This document shows positions 1 through 10,415 of a stretch of DNA of 64,000 bases, one piece after another. The DNA lies in assembly GCA_017935675.1 (NCBI GenBank), contig JAGBHE010000037.1, positions 17,244 to 81,243 of the forward strand, given 5' to 3'. Every line of letters starts with the position of its first letter. Position 1 is the first letter of the stretch. The position numbers and the translations under genes are program-made. The notes below the pieces were generated by a model. That model was not told the DNA's origin, did not search any database, and was given only the letters and a program-made list of their open reading frames with translations. The stretch comes from Clostridia bacterium. GTDB taxonomy: Bacteria; Bacillota; Clostridia; UBA1381.

Positions 1-1
1 C

Positions 2-964
2 GGCGGTATAGGCTTTACTGCTGCGTACAATTCAGTAAAAACAGGAGATATTATAAGATATAAGGTTGACAGTGACGGAGAAATTTCAACACTTCAGCCG
101 GCAGATGCGGGCATGCTTGATGATTCCGGAGAAAAAACATATTCGGATCCCACCTCCCTTCGCCTTATACACAGCGGTTCAACCGTAAGAAATTACTGGG
201 GTATTTACAACCAGGCGTTCGGTGTTGATGACGAAACAATTTATTTTGTAATTCCCGATGAGGAGGATTGGAATAACAAAAGACGATTCGGAACATCATA
301 CAGCTTCTCATCAGGCGGAGAAGAGAGAAATGTTGAGTATGCCGTTTACGGCTACGGTGAGTTTGATATACCCATTGCCGACATTTTTGTCATAAAGGCA
401 AAAATCAGTTCAACCATAAACAAAAGCAGTACATCGGACCGTTATATTTTTGTGGTGGAGGATGTATATCAGGCTCTTGTTGATGAAGAGGTTGTATATA
501 AAGTAACAGGCGTAACAAAAGGCTCAAAATCAAGCTTTTACTGTACCGTGCAGGACTATGAGGACTACGGCATACAGCCGGGAGATATAATATGGCTTGC
601 AAAAAATACCGACGGATTTATAAGCGCAGCCGAAAGAGGCTGTAACATACTCGGCAAGAATACGGAAGGTACAGCGATGGTAATCGGCGAAAAGCATACA
701 AATGCGGCAGGCGAGCAGGATTACGGAAGGCTGGAATACGGCGAGGTTATTGCGGTTGAGGGTAATTATATTATTTATAAAATCCCCGGTGTAAACGGCA
801 CTGCCGATACAACACGTTTTTCGCTTATGTCGGGATATGTTACAAAAGCGGATTTGAAGGAAAAGTCAGTTACTGCCGGTAATATATCGGAGGTGACAAA
901 GGGAGATAAGGTAGTCGGAAGTCTCGGCAGAGGCTTGACATTTGACTTGATTGTATTGAAATAA
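2..964 (+). CDS. C-terminal part of a large surface protein (5' truncated by window edge)
   Basis: The reading frame is open from base 2, so the true start lies upstream of the window; the first Met at 113 is internal. About 320 residues are visible and end at a TAA at 962-964. The sequence is rich in beta-strand-like segments with short motifs such as GDIIRYKVDSDGEI and YGEVIAVEGNYIIYKI. It resembles the long beta-rich C-terminal part of the protein at 42524-46480, which has similar GSYVTLYLDYD-type segments. That likeness suggests the tail of a secreted, probably cell-wall-associated protein of the same kind. The next gene starts 22 bases downstream on the same strand and is itself an SLH protein, so the two are probably co-transcribed. 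No catalytic motif is visible and the function is unknown. Confidence 0.7.
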   Translation, partial: GGIGFTAAYNSVKTGDIIRYKVDSDGEISTLQPADAGMLDDSGEKTYSDPTSLRLIHSGSTVRNYWGIYNQAFGVDDETIYFVIPDEEDWNNKRRFGTSYSFSSGGEERNVEYAVYGYGEFDIPIADIFVIKAKISSTINKSSTSDRYIFVVEDVYQALVDEEVVYKVTGVTKGSKSSFYCTVQDYEDYGIQPGDIIWLAKNTDGFISAAERGCNILGKNTEGTAMVIGEKHTNAAGEQDYGRLEYGEVIAVEGNYIIYKIPGVNGTADTTRFSLMSGYVTKADLKEKSVTAGNISEVTKGDKVVGSLGRGLTFDLIVLK

Positions 965-986
965 CCGGAAAGGAAGGTCAGAGCGA

Positions 987-2612
987 ATGAAAAAAATAGG
1001 TGTTTTAATATGCTTGATATCAGTTTTCGGTACTGCTGCAGCTGCGGCGGAAATTACAACAGATGTAAGCATCAGAAAGGTAACTGTAACCGTTACAGAT
1101 ACATTAAATGCAGAGAAACCGACACTTCAGGTTCTTGACAAGGAAAAAACACGCGTTTTGTATACGGCAGAAGGAATTCTTTCCGAGGGCAAATATATAT
1201 TTGATGTGTTTTCCATGGGAGCGGACGAGGCGAGCGGCGATTACATAGTAAGGATTGGAGAAAACGGAAAAATCACCGAAACGACTATGTATTATGCGTC
1301 CTATACTGAGCTTGTCAAAATGATAGACGCCGCGAAATCGGAAACGGTAACTTCGCAGGAGATTGCCGAAAGCTACGGCGGTATTCTGAATGTAAATACG
1401 GATAATTTTTCGTCGCTTCCTGCCAAGTGGAAAAACAGAATTACAAAGGAAATAAAGAGTCTTTCTATTGATAATGATACGGATGAAAATATAAAATCAG
1501 GGGTCCGGGATTTGAAGAATGTTTTTGAAAAATGGATGAATTACGGAAATCTTGCATCCTCGTCAGATGTAAAGCTGATTTCAAAAGCAGTCGGCTATTT
1601 TACGGATTTAGATACGAAGTACTATGAAAAGCTTTCTGATATATCCTGCATAAAAACAGGCTTTGAAGCAGTTGATTTTGATGAGGAAGCAATAGGTGAG
1701 GCGGAGCTTTCAAGGCTGTTTGACGGCGCAGTATTGACGGGCGTTATTATTCAGAACGATTGGGCGACAGGCAGGGAGGCTGTAAAATATTACACGGAAA
1801 AGGGTCTTATTGCGCTTGAGTCAAAATATTTAAGCGCAGGCTCTGATACGTATAAGTCGCTTAAGCAGAAGAATATAACAAATTATAACGACATTCCGCC
1901 GGCAATTAAAAGCTGTTATGACAGCGCTGCCCCGGCAGGCAGCTCCGGCGGCTCGGGCGGTTCGGGCAGCTCCGGCGGCTCAGGCGGCAAGACTCTTAAC
2001 AATGCGGGAAGCGTCGGCAGTATTCCGGTTTCAACTGACTCACAGCCGCAGAGCACAGTCCCCGTATTCAGCGATATTGACGGCGTTCCGTGGGCGAAGG
2101 CGGCGATTGAAGCCTTTGCGGAAAAAGGAATACTGTCCGGAAAATCAAAAGGGATATTTGCTCCCGATGATACGATGACAAGAGCGGAGTTTGTGAAGGT
2201 TATCGTTTCCGCTCTCGGACTTGTTGATGAAAATGCTGCTGCCGACTTTGATGATGTATCTGAAGACGCATGGTATTATAAATATGTTGCTTCAGGAAAG
2301 AAAGCAGGTCTTGTCAGCGGAGTCAGTGATACTCACTTCGGAGCACAGGATAATATAACGCGTCAGGACATGGCTGTTATAGTAAGCAGAATTGCGGAAA
2401 TTTTTGAAATTAAAACCGAAAACGGCGGCGCGGAATTTTCAGACGGCGGCGAAATTTCAGATTATGCAAAGGAAGCCGTTTCAAGGCTTTCAGGCGCCGG
2501 AATTATAAACGGAATGGGAGACGGAACTTTTTCCCCGAAATCATATGTGACAAGAGCACAGGGTGCTAAGGTTATATATGACATTATCAGCCGGAAAGGG
2601 AGGACTGAATAA
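987..2612 (+). CDS. SLH-domain surface protein
   Basis: 541 residues. An N-terminal signal peptide (about residues 1-21, hydrophobic core ending AAAAA) targets it outside the cell. Residues about 22-310 form an unrecognised domain, followed by a flexible Ser/Gly linker (about 314-334). Three SLH motifs follow at about 360-405, 423-470 and 485-535, recognisable from FSDI/FDDV starts and TRAEF, TRQDM and TRAQG signatures. SLH motifs bind secondary cell-wall polysaccharide, so the protein should sit on the cell surface with its N-terminal domain exposed. A ribosome site (GGAAGG) precedes the ATG. Its stop codon directly abuts the ATG of the next gene with no spacer, which implies translational coupling. 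The cargo domain function is unknown. Confidence 0.85.
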   Translation: MKKIGVLICLISVFGTAAAAAEITTDVSIRKVTVTVTDTLNAEKPTLQVLDKEKTRVLYTAEGILSEGKYIFDVFSMGADEASGDYIVRIGENGKITETTMYYASYTELVKMIDAAKSETVTSQEIAESYGGILNVNTDNFSSLPAKWKNRITKEIKSLSIDNDTDENIKSGVRDLKNVFEKWMNYGNLASSSDVKLISKAVGYFTDLDTKYYEKLSDISCIKTGFEAVDFDEEAIGEAELSRLFDGAVLTGVIIQNDWATGREAVKYYTEKGLIALESKYLSAGSDTYKSLKQKNITNYNDIPPAIKSCYDSAAPAGSSGGSGGSGSSGGSGGKTLNNAGSVGSIPVSTDSQPQSTVPVFSDIDGVPWAKAAIEAFAEKGILSGKSKGIFAPDDTMTRAEFVKVIVSALGLVDENAAADFDDVSEDAWYYKYVASGKKAGLVSGVSDTHFGAQDNITRQDMAVIVSRIAEIFEIKTENGGAEFSDGGEISDYAKEAVSRLSGAGIINGMGDGTFSPKSYVTRAQGAKVIYDIISRKGRTE

Positions 2613-5600
2613 ATGAAGAAATTAAGTATCATACTTGCACTGTCTGTACTCCTCAGCGGCATGCCCTCCGCATTTGTCCGGGCAGCGTCGGTTAAGGCAA
2701 TTGTTCCGAACTCAACCTTTGACGCAGACTCAAAGGGCTGGTCAGGCGGCACGCTTGCTGACGGCGACGCGGTAAAGAAAAAGGGTAATTCCTATAAAAC
2801 AACCTTTTCAACAGGCAATTATGCTGAATTTCAGCTGTCAGATAACGGAATGGTTCCCGGAATGGCGTATGAAGTGTCATTTTACGCTAAGGCGGACAAG
2901 GACGGAATCAGATTCCAGCCTATAAGAATCCATGGCAGCGGAGGCTGGACGTATTTACAGACCGTAACTCTTACAACCTCATGGGAGAAATATACAATGC
3001 AGTTTACTCATCCCGCAGCTTCACAGCAGGGGAATGAGGTAGACGGTACGGGAAAAATGTTTTTCAGAGTTCTTGATAAAGGCTCTGTGTGGCTTGATGA
3101 GGTTTATATACAAGACCCTAACGCGCTTATTGATGACGGCACTGATGAATATAAAGGTGAAATATATGAGCCTTATGTTTATGAGAGTGAGGGAAGAAAG
3201 GTTGATATGTCAGGCTTTTCCGATACTGTCGGGCATTGGGCGGAGAGAACCGCTGTAATTATGAAGGCAGAAGGCATTATCAATGGCATGGGCGACGGGA
3301 CATATCAGCCGGACAGAGGTATAACAAGAGCTGAATTTTTAAAGCTTTTAATGGTCGGATTTAATCTCGAGGACAGCTCATATGAAGGTATGTATTCTGA
3401 TGTTTCGGGGGATGCATGGTATTCCGGCATGGTTCAGAACGCATATGAGCTTGGAATAATCAGTCCGGTTTTAACGTCAGACGGAGGCTTTCATCCCGAC
3501 GAGGCGATAAGCCGCGAGGACGCGGCAGCTCTTGCGGCCGGCTATGCTGAATTTATGGGATATGCAGATGTGACCTCAGATATTAGCTTTGCGGATGATT
3601 ATGCAATTTCTCCCCTTGCTAAGGAATCTGTTTACAGCGCTGCGAGAAAAAATATTATTACGGGTCTTCCCGGCGGTATCTTTAATCCCCGTGGCGGGCT
3701 TACGAGAGCAGAAGCGGCGCAGATTATGAAAAATCTTATTGAAAAAAACGGAATTCTTGCAATTTTCGTGGATTCGGAGAACGGAAAAGATACAAACCCC
3801 GGAACAGAGGCTTTGCCCGTTAAAACAATAGACAAGGCTCAAAAGCTTGTAAGAGAAAACAACACGGACATGAAGCATAACATTTATGTATTCATAAAGT
3901 CCGGTGAAATATTCGTTGACAAAACAATAGAGCTTACTCCTGCGGACGCAGGAAGCGGCATGTACAGCGTAATTTACACCTCCTACGGCGGGGGTCAGGC
4001 AGTTTTGTCGGGCGGTAAGCATTTTAAGGGCGGCTGGCAGACAGACGATGCCGAAAAGGGGATTTACAAGCTGTATGTGGGAAGTGATATCAAAACGCGT
4101 CAGATGTTTGTTGACGATATAAGAATGACAAGAGCGAGAACAGAGGGCGGTTTTGAAACGGCAACGCTTATTACAGACGATAAGCTTGGCTACGTAACAA
4201 GCGATACATATTTCAAGGACTACAGAAACCCGGACGATTTGGAGCTTGTTTATTATGTGCAGTGGACAAATCCGCGGTGCGGAGTTTCAGACCTTACAGA
4301 TAACGGTGACGGAACAATTACTCTTACAATGGATCAGCCTTGCTGGAATTATCTTATGAACAAACAGCATCTTGTTGTTTCGCTGCCTGACCATTTTGAA
4401 AACCAGTATGAATTTATAGATGACCCCGGTGAGTGGTACCTGGACGATGAGGGCTGGCTCTACTTCAAGCCATACGATTTTCAAAATCTCAATGAGGCTG
4501 AAATAGTTCTTCCCGTAACGGAGCAGTTTATAAATGTGACGGGAAGCAAGGAAAACAGGGTGGAAAACCTTGCATTAATAAATTTGGGCTTTAAGTATGC
4601 AACATGGATGCGGCCGAGCACCGGAAACGGATATACGGACGCACAGGGCGGACGTCTGCGCGAAAACGGCGGCGACCATGTCCCCGATTCCTCGGTATGG
4701 GTTAAGTATGCGAATAATCTGACTATAAAGGACTGCACCTTCTCAAAGCTTGGTATAACGGCTCTTAATGTGACGGACTGGATTGAAAATGCAAGCATTT
4801 CGGGAAACCATATGTATGATTTGTCCGCAGCCGGAATGTATATCGGAAACCACGGAGTTCTCGGCGGCGCTTCAGGCAATGATTATATAAGCAAGAATAT
4901 TTTGGTTGAAAACAACTATGTTCATGATTACGGTATTGATTACGGCTCCTCAGACGGTATTGAGGGTATGACGATGCAGTATGCAACGGTACGTAACAAC
5001 GAGATTTACAAAGGGCGTTATTCCGGCCTTGTTCTCGGCTACGGTGCAAGCGGGTCAAGATATGCGATAGATTATGTTCATAATTATATCCATGATGTTT
5101 TATATGAGAACATCTATGACGGCGGAGCAGTATATGTTACCGGCGCGACAGACGGTGATGAGGACAGAAGAAACACCATTGCCTATAATTACTGTGTAAA
5201 TCAGGGTAATCATTTCGGTATTTTTTATCTTGATAATAATACAACATGGTGGGATGTCAGCAATAATGTTGCGGATCAGAGAAGAAGCCCCTTATGGTAC
5301 GGCTACAAGAGAAAGACGGGCGAAAATATAAGCATACTGTTTTCAAACGGTAAGGAACACAATAAGTGCCATTCAAACTATTCTACCCATGACGCCTTTA
5401 AAATGAGCGGAACGTTCTGGGTTGACGGCGTTCCTGATACGGATATAGGCGAAAACTATATTTATGAGGACGGAAACTGGCCTGCGGAGGCTCTTGACAT
5501 AATAGCACAGTCAGGGCTTAACGCTGAATATGAGGCAAAATATCCTGCCGGCATTCAGGTTATTGACGCTTCGGTAAGAGAGAATGCCGTGCTTCGCAAA

Positions 5601-6662
5601 AATGAAACAGCGGACATCTTTGAAATGTTTAAAATCAAGGCTTACGGCAGGAAAAATGTTGAGCTTCCTATAGACAGAAGCAGTTTTAAGTTCTATACAA
5701 ACGATAATGATATTATTTCAGTATCGGAGGACGGATATGTTACAAGTATCGGAACAGGCATTGCCAAGCTTGATATACTGGTTTTTGTCGGTGATATACT
5801 TTATAAGTATACGGGAATTATCAATTCCGGCGATGAATTCGGCAAAGCGTCTCTCAATACAAACAATATTACCGTTTATGAGGGGAGAAGCTATAAGCTT
5901 GTACCGTCTGTCGTGTCAAAGCTCGGTGCGGAGCTCATGATCAAGTCTGTTTCATACAGCTCGGCAAATGAAGCAGTAGCAAAGGTTTCAGAGGATGGAA
6001 CAGTAACCGGAACGGGCATAGGTGAAACAACCGTTACGGCAGCGATAGAAAGTGATGAAACAGTTGTTTTTGAAATACCGGTGACGGTTAAGAAGAAGCC
6101 TGACGGCAAAGGCTTTAATGTTAATGATTATATGGTATATGACTTTTCGGACGCAGTCCGCTCGACGGATTCGTGGCTGACGGGCAGTGACGGCGATACG
6201 GTTGTCAAGGAAGGCACAGGCATCAGGATTCTTACTCCTTCCGTAACTGCCGGACAGAATCAGCAATTTACTGATGAGCTTCTCCATATGAAGCTGAAAA
6301 TTAACGCGTCCGGGGGATGGCCTTCGATTTCCCTCCGCTCCGATACACAGACAGGAAGCTACGGCAAAGCTACTCAGTACATGGTAACCTTCGGCGCCGG
6401 AAACCTTTCAATTCAGAAATTTGTAAAGGGCGAGAGAAGAACATATGAAAACGCAAACTTCCCGTGCAGCTTTGAGTACGGAAAGGAATACGACCTTCTG
6501 ATAGGTGCGATTAACCATGACGACAGTGTAGAGGTTATAGTCTGCCTTGACGGCGAGCCTGTTATGAGATTCCATGACTATGATGAAACAAGAATAACTG
6601 AGCAGGGGCATGTTCAGGTATATTGCAGAGCCGGAAGCATTGAGCTTATGCCTGTTGACTGA
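2613..6662 (+). CDS. SLH-anchored right-handed beta-helix protein, probable glycan-active enzyme
   Basis: 1349 residues, modular. A signal peptide (about 1-24) is followed by a carbohydrate-binding-like beta-sandwich (about 28-168), three SLH motifs (about 199-248, 262-312, 325-378), then a large right-handed parallel beta-helix region (about 384-960). The helix region opens with FVDSENGKDTNPGTE and contains WTNPRCG and CWNYL..NKQHLV motifs. A bacterial Ig-like (BIG2) domain follows at about 1079-1165 and a lectin-like C-terminus at about 1170-1349. The DxNPGT...GGxYYL-style opening is typical of clostridial beta-helix proteins, some of which are classed near GH141; the exact activity is not shown. 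SLH motifs in the middle, rather than at an end, are unusual. The ATG follows the previous stop with zero spacing, with AAAGGGAGG as ribosome site inside the upstream gene. It is homologous to the next gene. Confidence 0.85.
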   Translation: MKKLSIILALSVLLSGMPSAFVRAASVKAIVPNSTFDADSKGWSGGTLADGDAVKKKGNSYKTTFSTGNYAEFQLSDNGMVPGMAYEVSFYAKADKDGIRFQPIRIHGSGGWTYLQTVTLTTSWEKYTMQFTHPAASQQGNEVDGTGKMFFRVLDKGSVWLDEVYIQDPNALIDDGTDEYKGEIYEPYVYESEGRKVDMSGFSDTVGHWAERTAVIMKAEGIINGMGDGTYQPDRGITRAEFLKLLMVGFNLEDSSYEGMYSDVSGDAWYSGMVQNAYELGIISPVLTSDGGFHPDEAISREDAAALAAGYAEFMGYADVTSDISFADDYAISPLAKESVYSAARKNIITGLPGGIFNPRGGLTRAEAAQIMKNLIEKNGILAIFVDSENGKDTNPGTEALPVKTIDKAQKLVRENNTDMKHNIYVFIKSGEIFVDKTIELTPADAGSGMYSVIYTSYGGGQAVLSGGKHFKGGWQTDDAEKGIYKLYVGSDIKTRQMFVDDIRMTRARTEGGFETATLITDDKLGYVTSDTYFKDYRNPDDLELVYYVQWTNPRCGVSDLTDNGDGTITLTMDQPCWNYLMNKQHLVVSLPDHFENQYEFIDDPGEWYLDDEGWLYFKPYDFQNLNEAEIVLPVTEQFINVTGSKENRVENLALINLGFKYATWMRPSTGNGYTDAQGGRLRENGGDHVPDSSVWVKYANNLTIKDCTFSKLGITALNVTDWIENASISGNHMYDLSAAGMYIGNHGVLGGASGNDYISKNILVENNYVHDYGIDYGSSDGIEGMTMQYATVRNNEIYKGRYSGLVLGYGASGSRYAIDYVHNYIHDVLYENIYDGGAVYVTGATDGDEDRRNTIAYNYCVNQGNHFGIFYLDNNTTWWDVSNNVADQRRSPLWYGYKRKTGENISILFSNGKEHNKCHSNYSTHDAFKMSGTFWVDGVPDTDIGENYIYEDGNWPAEALDIIAQSGLNAEYEAKYPAGIQVIDASVRENAVLRKNETADIFEMFKIKAYGRKNVELPIDRSSFKFYTNDNDIISVSEDGYVTSIGTGIAKLDILVFVGDILYKYTGIINSGDEFGKASLNTNNITVYEGRSYKLVPSVVSKLGAELMIKSVSYSSANEAVAKVSEDGTVTGTGIGETTVTAAIESDETVVFEIPVTVKKKPDGKGFNVNDYMVYDFSDAVRSTDSWLTGSDGDTVVKEGTGIRILTPSVTAGQNQQFTDELLHMKLKINASGGWPSISLRSDTQTGSYGKATQYMVTFGAGNLSIQKFVKGERRTYENANFPCSFEYGKEYDLLIGAINHDDSVEVIVCLDGEPVMRFHDYDETRITEQGHVQVYCRAGSIELMPVD

Positions 6663-6676
6663 TGTGAGGAATTTGT

Positions 6677-9600
6677 ATGATAATAAAAAAATTTTTAGGT
6701 CTCCTTCCCGTTTTGCTGACTGCGGTATGCACCGCAGTCAGCGGAGCGGAGCTTAGCAGGAGCGATATTATATATGAGGGCTTTGAAGGCAGCATCGGTG
6801 AATTTGAAAATTCCGGCGCAGAGGTTTCATATATAGACGGAGTTCACGGGAGCGCGGCTCAGCTAAGCAACAATTACAAATATAATACAATAAAGCTTAA
6901 ATCCGTAAAAGGCATAAACAGAAAATATAAAATAAGCTACTATGTAAAGGGCATAGATAACTATGAGGGCAAGCAGCTTAAAATGGTTGTTATGCGTACT
7001 TCGCTTCATAAAAATTCCCTTGGTGAGGAAGCCATGAATCCGGTCTCAACCACATATCATTATTTGGGCGCCTGCGCCCTGACCGGGGAGTGGCAGAAGG
7101 TAACGGCGGTTTTGTATGATTCAAATCAGTCAATAACAGATGAGGTCGGAAATTGTGTTTTCTATCCCGTGCTTTACTATACTGACGAAAATTCAGGGAC
7201 GGATATCCCTAAAGGCGACGCGGCAAGCTACGCAATAGATGAATTTACCGTTGAGCCCTTTGACATAATAGAGGGCGGGGATTTTTCCGGCGGCTACGGA
7301 AATTTTACGTATTATAAGAACCTTGTGAGAAGCTCCATATATTCCGAAAACGGCAATAATTGCCTTGTGATGAATTGCCATAACGGAACGGGCGCTTCCG
7401 CAACGGAGAAAAGCCTCTATTATTATCCTAATATAGAGGAAGGACAAAACTACAGGATATCCTTCAGAGCGAGAACGGCTGTGGGAGAAAATACCCTGAG
7501 AACAATATTTTCAAGAGTCGGCGGGAAATTTTCTGCCGGAACAACCACAGGAACAAGGTATCAGAATTTAAGAGATGTTACCTTAACGAGCAAATGGCAA
7601 ACCTTCAGCCATGACTTTACCGCTCCGTCGGAAACAGCGTCAGGCATTGCATACAGATATCCAATGCTTATATTGCGGGCGGTAGAAGCCGGTACAATTT
7701 ATCTTGATGATATACGTATTATTAAAATCGGGAATGATATTTTTGATATTATCCCGAGCGGCAGAGCAAAGGCAGGAGAGAAAATTGATATACGCTTTTC
7801 CGATAAGGCGGCAGGCGGCGCGGGCTACAAGTGGAGGATTATCGACACCGGAAAAAAAGCTGTTTTGCAAAGCGGAGACTGTACGGAAAAGAAATTTTCT
7901 TTCACAATGCCTGATGCAGCCGGAATAGCTGTCGGAATCCGGCGGATTAATTCTGACGGAGGCTTTAGTGAGGAACGCCTTCTGACAATTGAGAAAATAG
8001 AAAATGAAGAATATGCGGTTTCCACCCTTTCCGATAAGCAGGAAATAGGCGCAGGTTATACCGACTCTGTCTGGACGCCGGATTTTGAAAAAATAAGAGC
8101 ATATATTAAGCTGAAAAACAAATCGGAATACTGCAGGGGATATCTTGCAATGTACGATAAGGAAAACAGACTTATAAAAATAGACACATCGCCGCTTTCC
8201 GAGGGGATAAATGAATATGAGCTTGCAGCTGACGGCGGAGAATATGCAAAGCTGTTTGCCTTTGACAGCAAATACAGACCTCTTATGATACCGGAAATTC
8301 TTATCCGTGACAGGGAATCCGAATTTATTTATGTGGATTTTGATACCGGAAAATCAACCTACCGCGGGACATATGCAGAGCCGGTCAAGCAGATAAGCGG
8401 AGCATATAATAAAATCAGCACAAGGGAAATAGCCGATGATAAGAATGTTTATATCATGGTTAAGGCGTCTGCCTCTCCGTATACGAGTGCTGTTAATATA
8501 ACTTCAAGCTCAAGAAGCGGACATATAACATATGTGGGCTACGGCGGCAAGCCGGAGGAAAAGCCTGTTTTAACGGGCGGAGAAAAAATAACCGGCTGGG
8601 AGATTTATGATGAAGCAAATAATATTTATCGTGCAGCGGTTACAAGCTCAAATATAACAAATTTCCGTCAGCTTTATATTAACGGAAACCGCGGTATAAG
8701 GGCAAGAAGCAATTCAATTCCCGTTATGAAAGCAATAACCGGAACGGGATATGAATTTTACGATACATATATGCCTCTCCTTTCAAATGCTGAGGAGGCG
8801 GAGTTTGTATATCACTATAAATGGACAAATCCAAGATGCGGAATTAAAAGCGTAACGGATAAGGGGCAGGGCGTTGTTTCTGTTGATATGGATGATTATT
8901 GCTGGAGGCTTCTTGTGAACAAGGCGCACCTTGTCCCTACATCCGGACCTGCGTATATTGAAAATGCATATGAGCTGTTAGATTCTCCGGGAGAATGGTA
9001 CTATAACAAAAATGAAAGGTACGTTTATTACATTCCGAGAAGCTTTGAGGATATGTCGTCTGCCGAGGTTATTGCTCCCGCTCGGGAAAATCTTCTCACG
9101 GTAAAGGGAAGCAAATCAGCCTCAATAAGGAATATAACCTTTAAAAACCTTGAGTTTGCATACTCAAACTGGATTTATCCCGATGAATTCGGCTATTCCG
9201 ATGCACAAAGCGGAAGAATAAGAGATAACGGAGACAAAATTCCGGGTGCGGCGGCAGTTGTTGAGTATGCCGACAATGTAAACTTCAAGGACTGCAGATT
9301 TATAAATCTCGGTATGACAGCCCTTACCTGCCTTGAGGGTATAACAAACTGTGAAATATCGGGAAATGAATTTTCAAATCTTGCCGGAAGCGGAATGTAT
9401 GTGGGCAATGCAGCCGACAAAACGAATGTGAGCCAAAATATTTTGATTGAAAACAATTATATTCATGATATCGGTCTCGATTATAAATCCTGCGTCGGCA
9501 TTGCACCCTTGTGGCAGAGAAATATGTCTGTAATTCACAATGAAATATTTGATGTTCCGTACTGCGGAATTCACGGCGGATACGGAGCAAGAAGCGATTC

Positions 9601-10345
9601 AACCGATTTGAATTATAATTATAACTATATTCACAGAGTTTTGAATGACGCACTCTTTGACGGCGGCGCTATATATCACACTGGGGCCACAGGCGGCAGT
9701 GATGAAAATCCCAATTACATGAAGGGAAATTATTTAAAAGAGCAGATGAACGATTATGGACCCCTTTATCCCGATAACGGTGCGTCCGGCTGGATGATGT
9801 GCGATAATGTAATTGACCTTTCAATGGTTAAGCCCTGGAGAAGCGGAAGCGTAAGATGGCTTTTGTCAAATCCGTCAATGGGCAACCGGGCAGATAATAA
9901 CTATACAACGGTTGACAGGGTTCAGATTAATACAGGTCAGCTTACAGATCCCGATAATGACCCGGGTGTGACTATAACAAACACACATGTGTATCCCGAT
10001 GCAAGCTGGCCCGAAGAAGCCCTTGCAATAATTGGGGATGCCGGTCTTTCCGAAAAATACAGCGCGCTTTTAGCGCCCCGTTATCAGATTACGAAAACGC
10101 CGGAGGAAACCCTTCGCATTCAGCTCGGAATGACAAAGACTCCCAAGCTTTACGGTGAAGGCGGAAAAGGCGGCATATTCAGCAGAAGTGAAATTATTTA
10201 TATTGAAAACAATTCACCTGAGCTTTTTGAGATAAACGGCACGGACATCAAGGCAAAGGCTGTAGGCTGTGGAAGCATTACGGTATATACCTACAGCGGA
10301 AATGTTCTGAAAAAGCTTAATATCCCGGTAGAAGCTTACAGCTGA
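6677..10345 (+). CDS. Secreted right-handed beta-helix protein with carbohydrate-binding-like modules
   Basis: 1222 residues. A signal peptide (about 1-23) precedes two carbohydrate-binding-like beta-sandwich modules (about 30-195 and 196-350, the second opening EGGDFSGG), a further beta domain (about 355-545) and a right-handed beta-helix region (about 550-1130). It shares WTNPRCG, CWRLLVNKAHLV, FTFKNL-type coils and DAQSGRIRDNGD with the upstream protein (which has DAQGGRLRENGG), so the two are paralogous in this region. No SLH motifs are present, so it is probably released rather than anchored. A short Ig-like domain closes the protein. The start is set by GAGG seven bases before the ATG, 14 bases after the previous stop. 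A role in polysaccharide cleavage is inferred from fold and neighbours; catalytic residues were not identified. Confidence 0.8.
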   Translation: MIIKKFLGLLPVLLTAVCTAVSGAELSRSDIIYEGFEGSIGEFENSGAEVSYIDGVHGSAAQLSNNYKYNTIKLKSVKGINRKYKISYYVKGIDNYEGKQLKMVVMRTSLHKNSLGEEAMNPVSTTYHYLGACALTGEWQKVTAVLYDSNQSITDEVGNCVFYPVLYYTDENSGTDIPKGDAASYAIDEFTVEPFDIIEGGDFSGGYGNFTYYKNLVRSSIYSENGNNCLVMNCHNGTGASATEKSLYYYPNIEEGQNYRISFRARTAVGENTLRTIFSRVGGKFSAGTTTGTRYQNLRDVTLTSKWQTFSHDFTAPSETASGIAYRYPMLILRAVEAGTIYLDDIRIIKIGNDIFDIIPSGRAKAGEKIDIRFSDKAAGGAGYKWRIIDTGKKAVLQSGDCTEKKFSFTMPDAAGIAVGIRRINSDGGFSEERLLTIEKIENEEYAVSTLSDKQEIGAGYTDSVWTPDFEKIRAYIKLKNKSEYCRGYLAMYDKENRLIKIDTSPLSEGINEYELAADGGEYAKLFAFDSKYRPLMIPEILIRDRESEFIYVDFDTGKSTYRGTYAEPVKQISGAYNKISTREIADDKNVYIMVKASASPYTSAVNITSSSRSGHITYVGYGGKPEEKPVLTGGEKITGWEIYDEANNIYRAAVTSSNITNFRQLYINGNRGIRARSNSIPVMKAITGTGYEFYDTYMPLLSNAEEAEFVYHYKWTNPRCGIKSVTDKGQGVVSVDMDDYCWRLLVNKAHLVPTSGPAYIENAYELLDSPGEWYYNKNERYVYYIPRSFEDMSSAEVIAPARENLLTVKGSKSASIRNITFKNLEFAYSNWIYPDEFGYSDAQSGRIRDNGDKIPGAAAVVEYADNVNFKDCRFINLGMTALTCLEGITNCEISGNEFSNLAGSGMYVGNAADKTNVSQNILIENNYIHDIGLDYKSCVGIAPLWQRNMSVIHNEIFDVPYCGIHGGYGARSDSTDLNYNYNYIHRVLNDALFDGGAIYHTGATGGSDENPNYMKGNYLKEQMNDYGPLYPDNGASGWMMCDNVIDLSMVKPWRSGSVRWLLSNPSMGNRADNNYTTVDRVQINTGQLTDPDNDPGVTITNTHVYPDASWPEEALAIIGDAGLSEKYSALLAPRYQITKTPEETLRIQLGMTKTPKLYGEGGKGGIFSRSEIIYIENNSPELFEINGTDIKAKAVGCGSITVYTYSGNVLKKLNIPVEAYS

Positions 10346-10415
10346 GGTTCAATGATTTTGGAAAGCAGAGAATAAGCTCTGTTTATGATATTCAGGATGA
10401 AGGAGGAGTAAATTT

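Noticed and set aside
113..115. ATG at 113 as start of the first gene
   Set aside because: The frame is open upstream to the window edge with similar composition, and no ribosome site precedes this Met.
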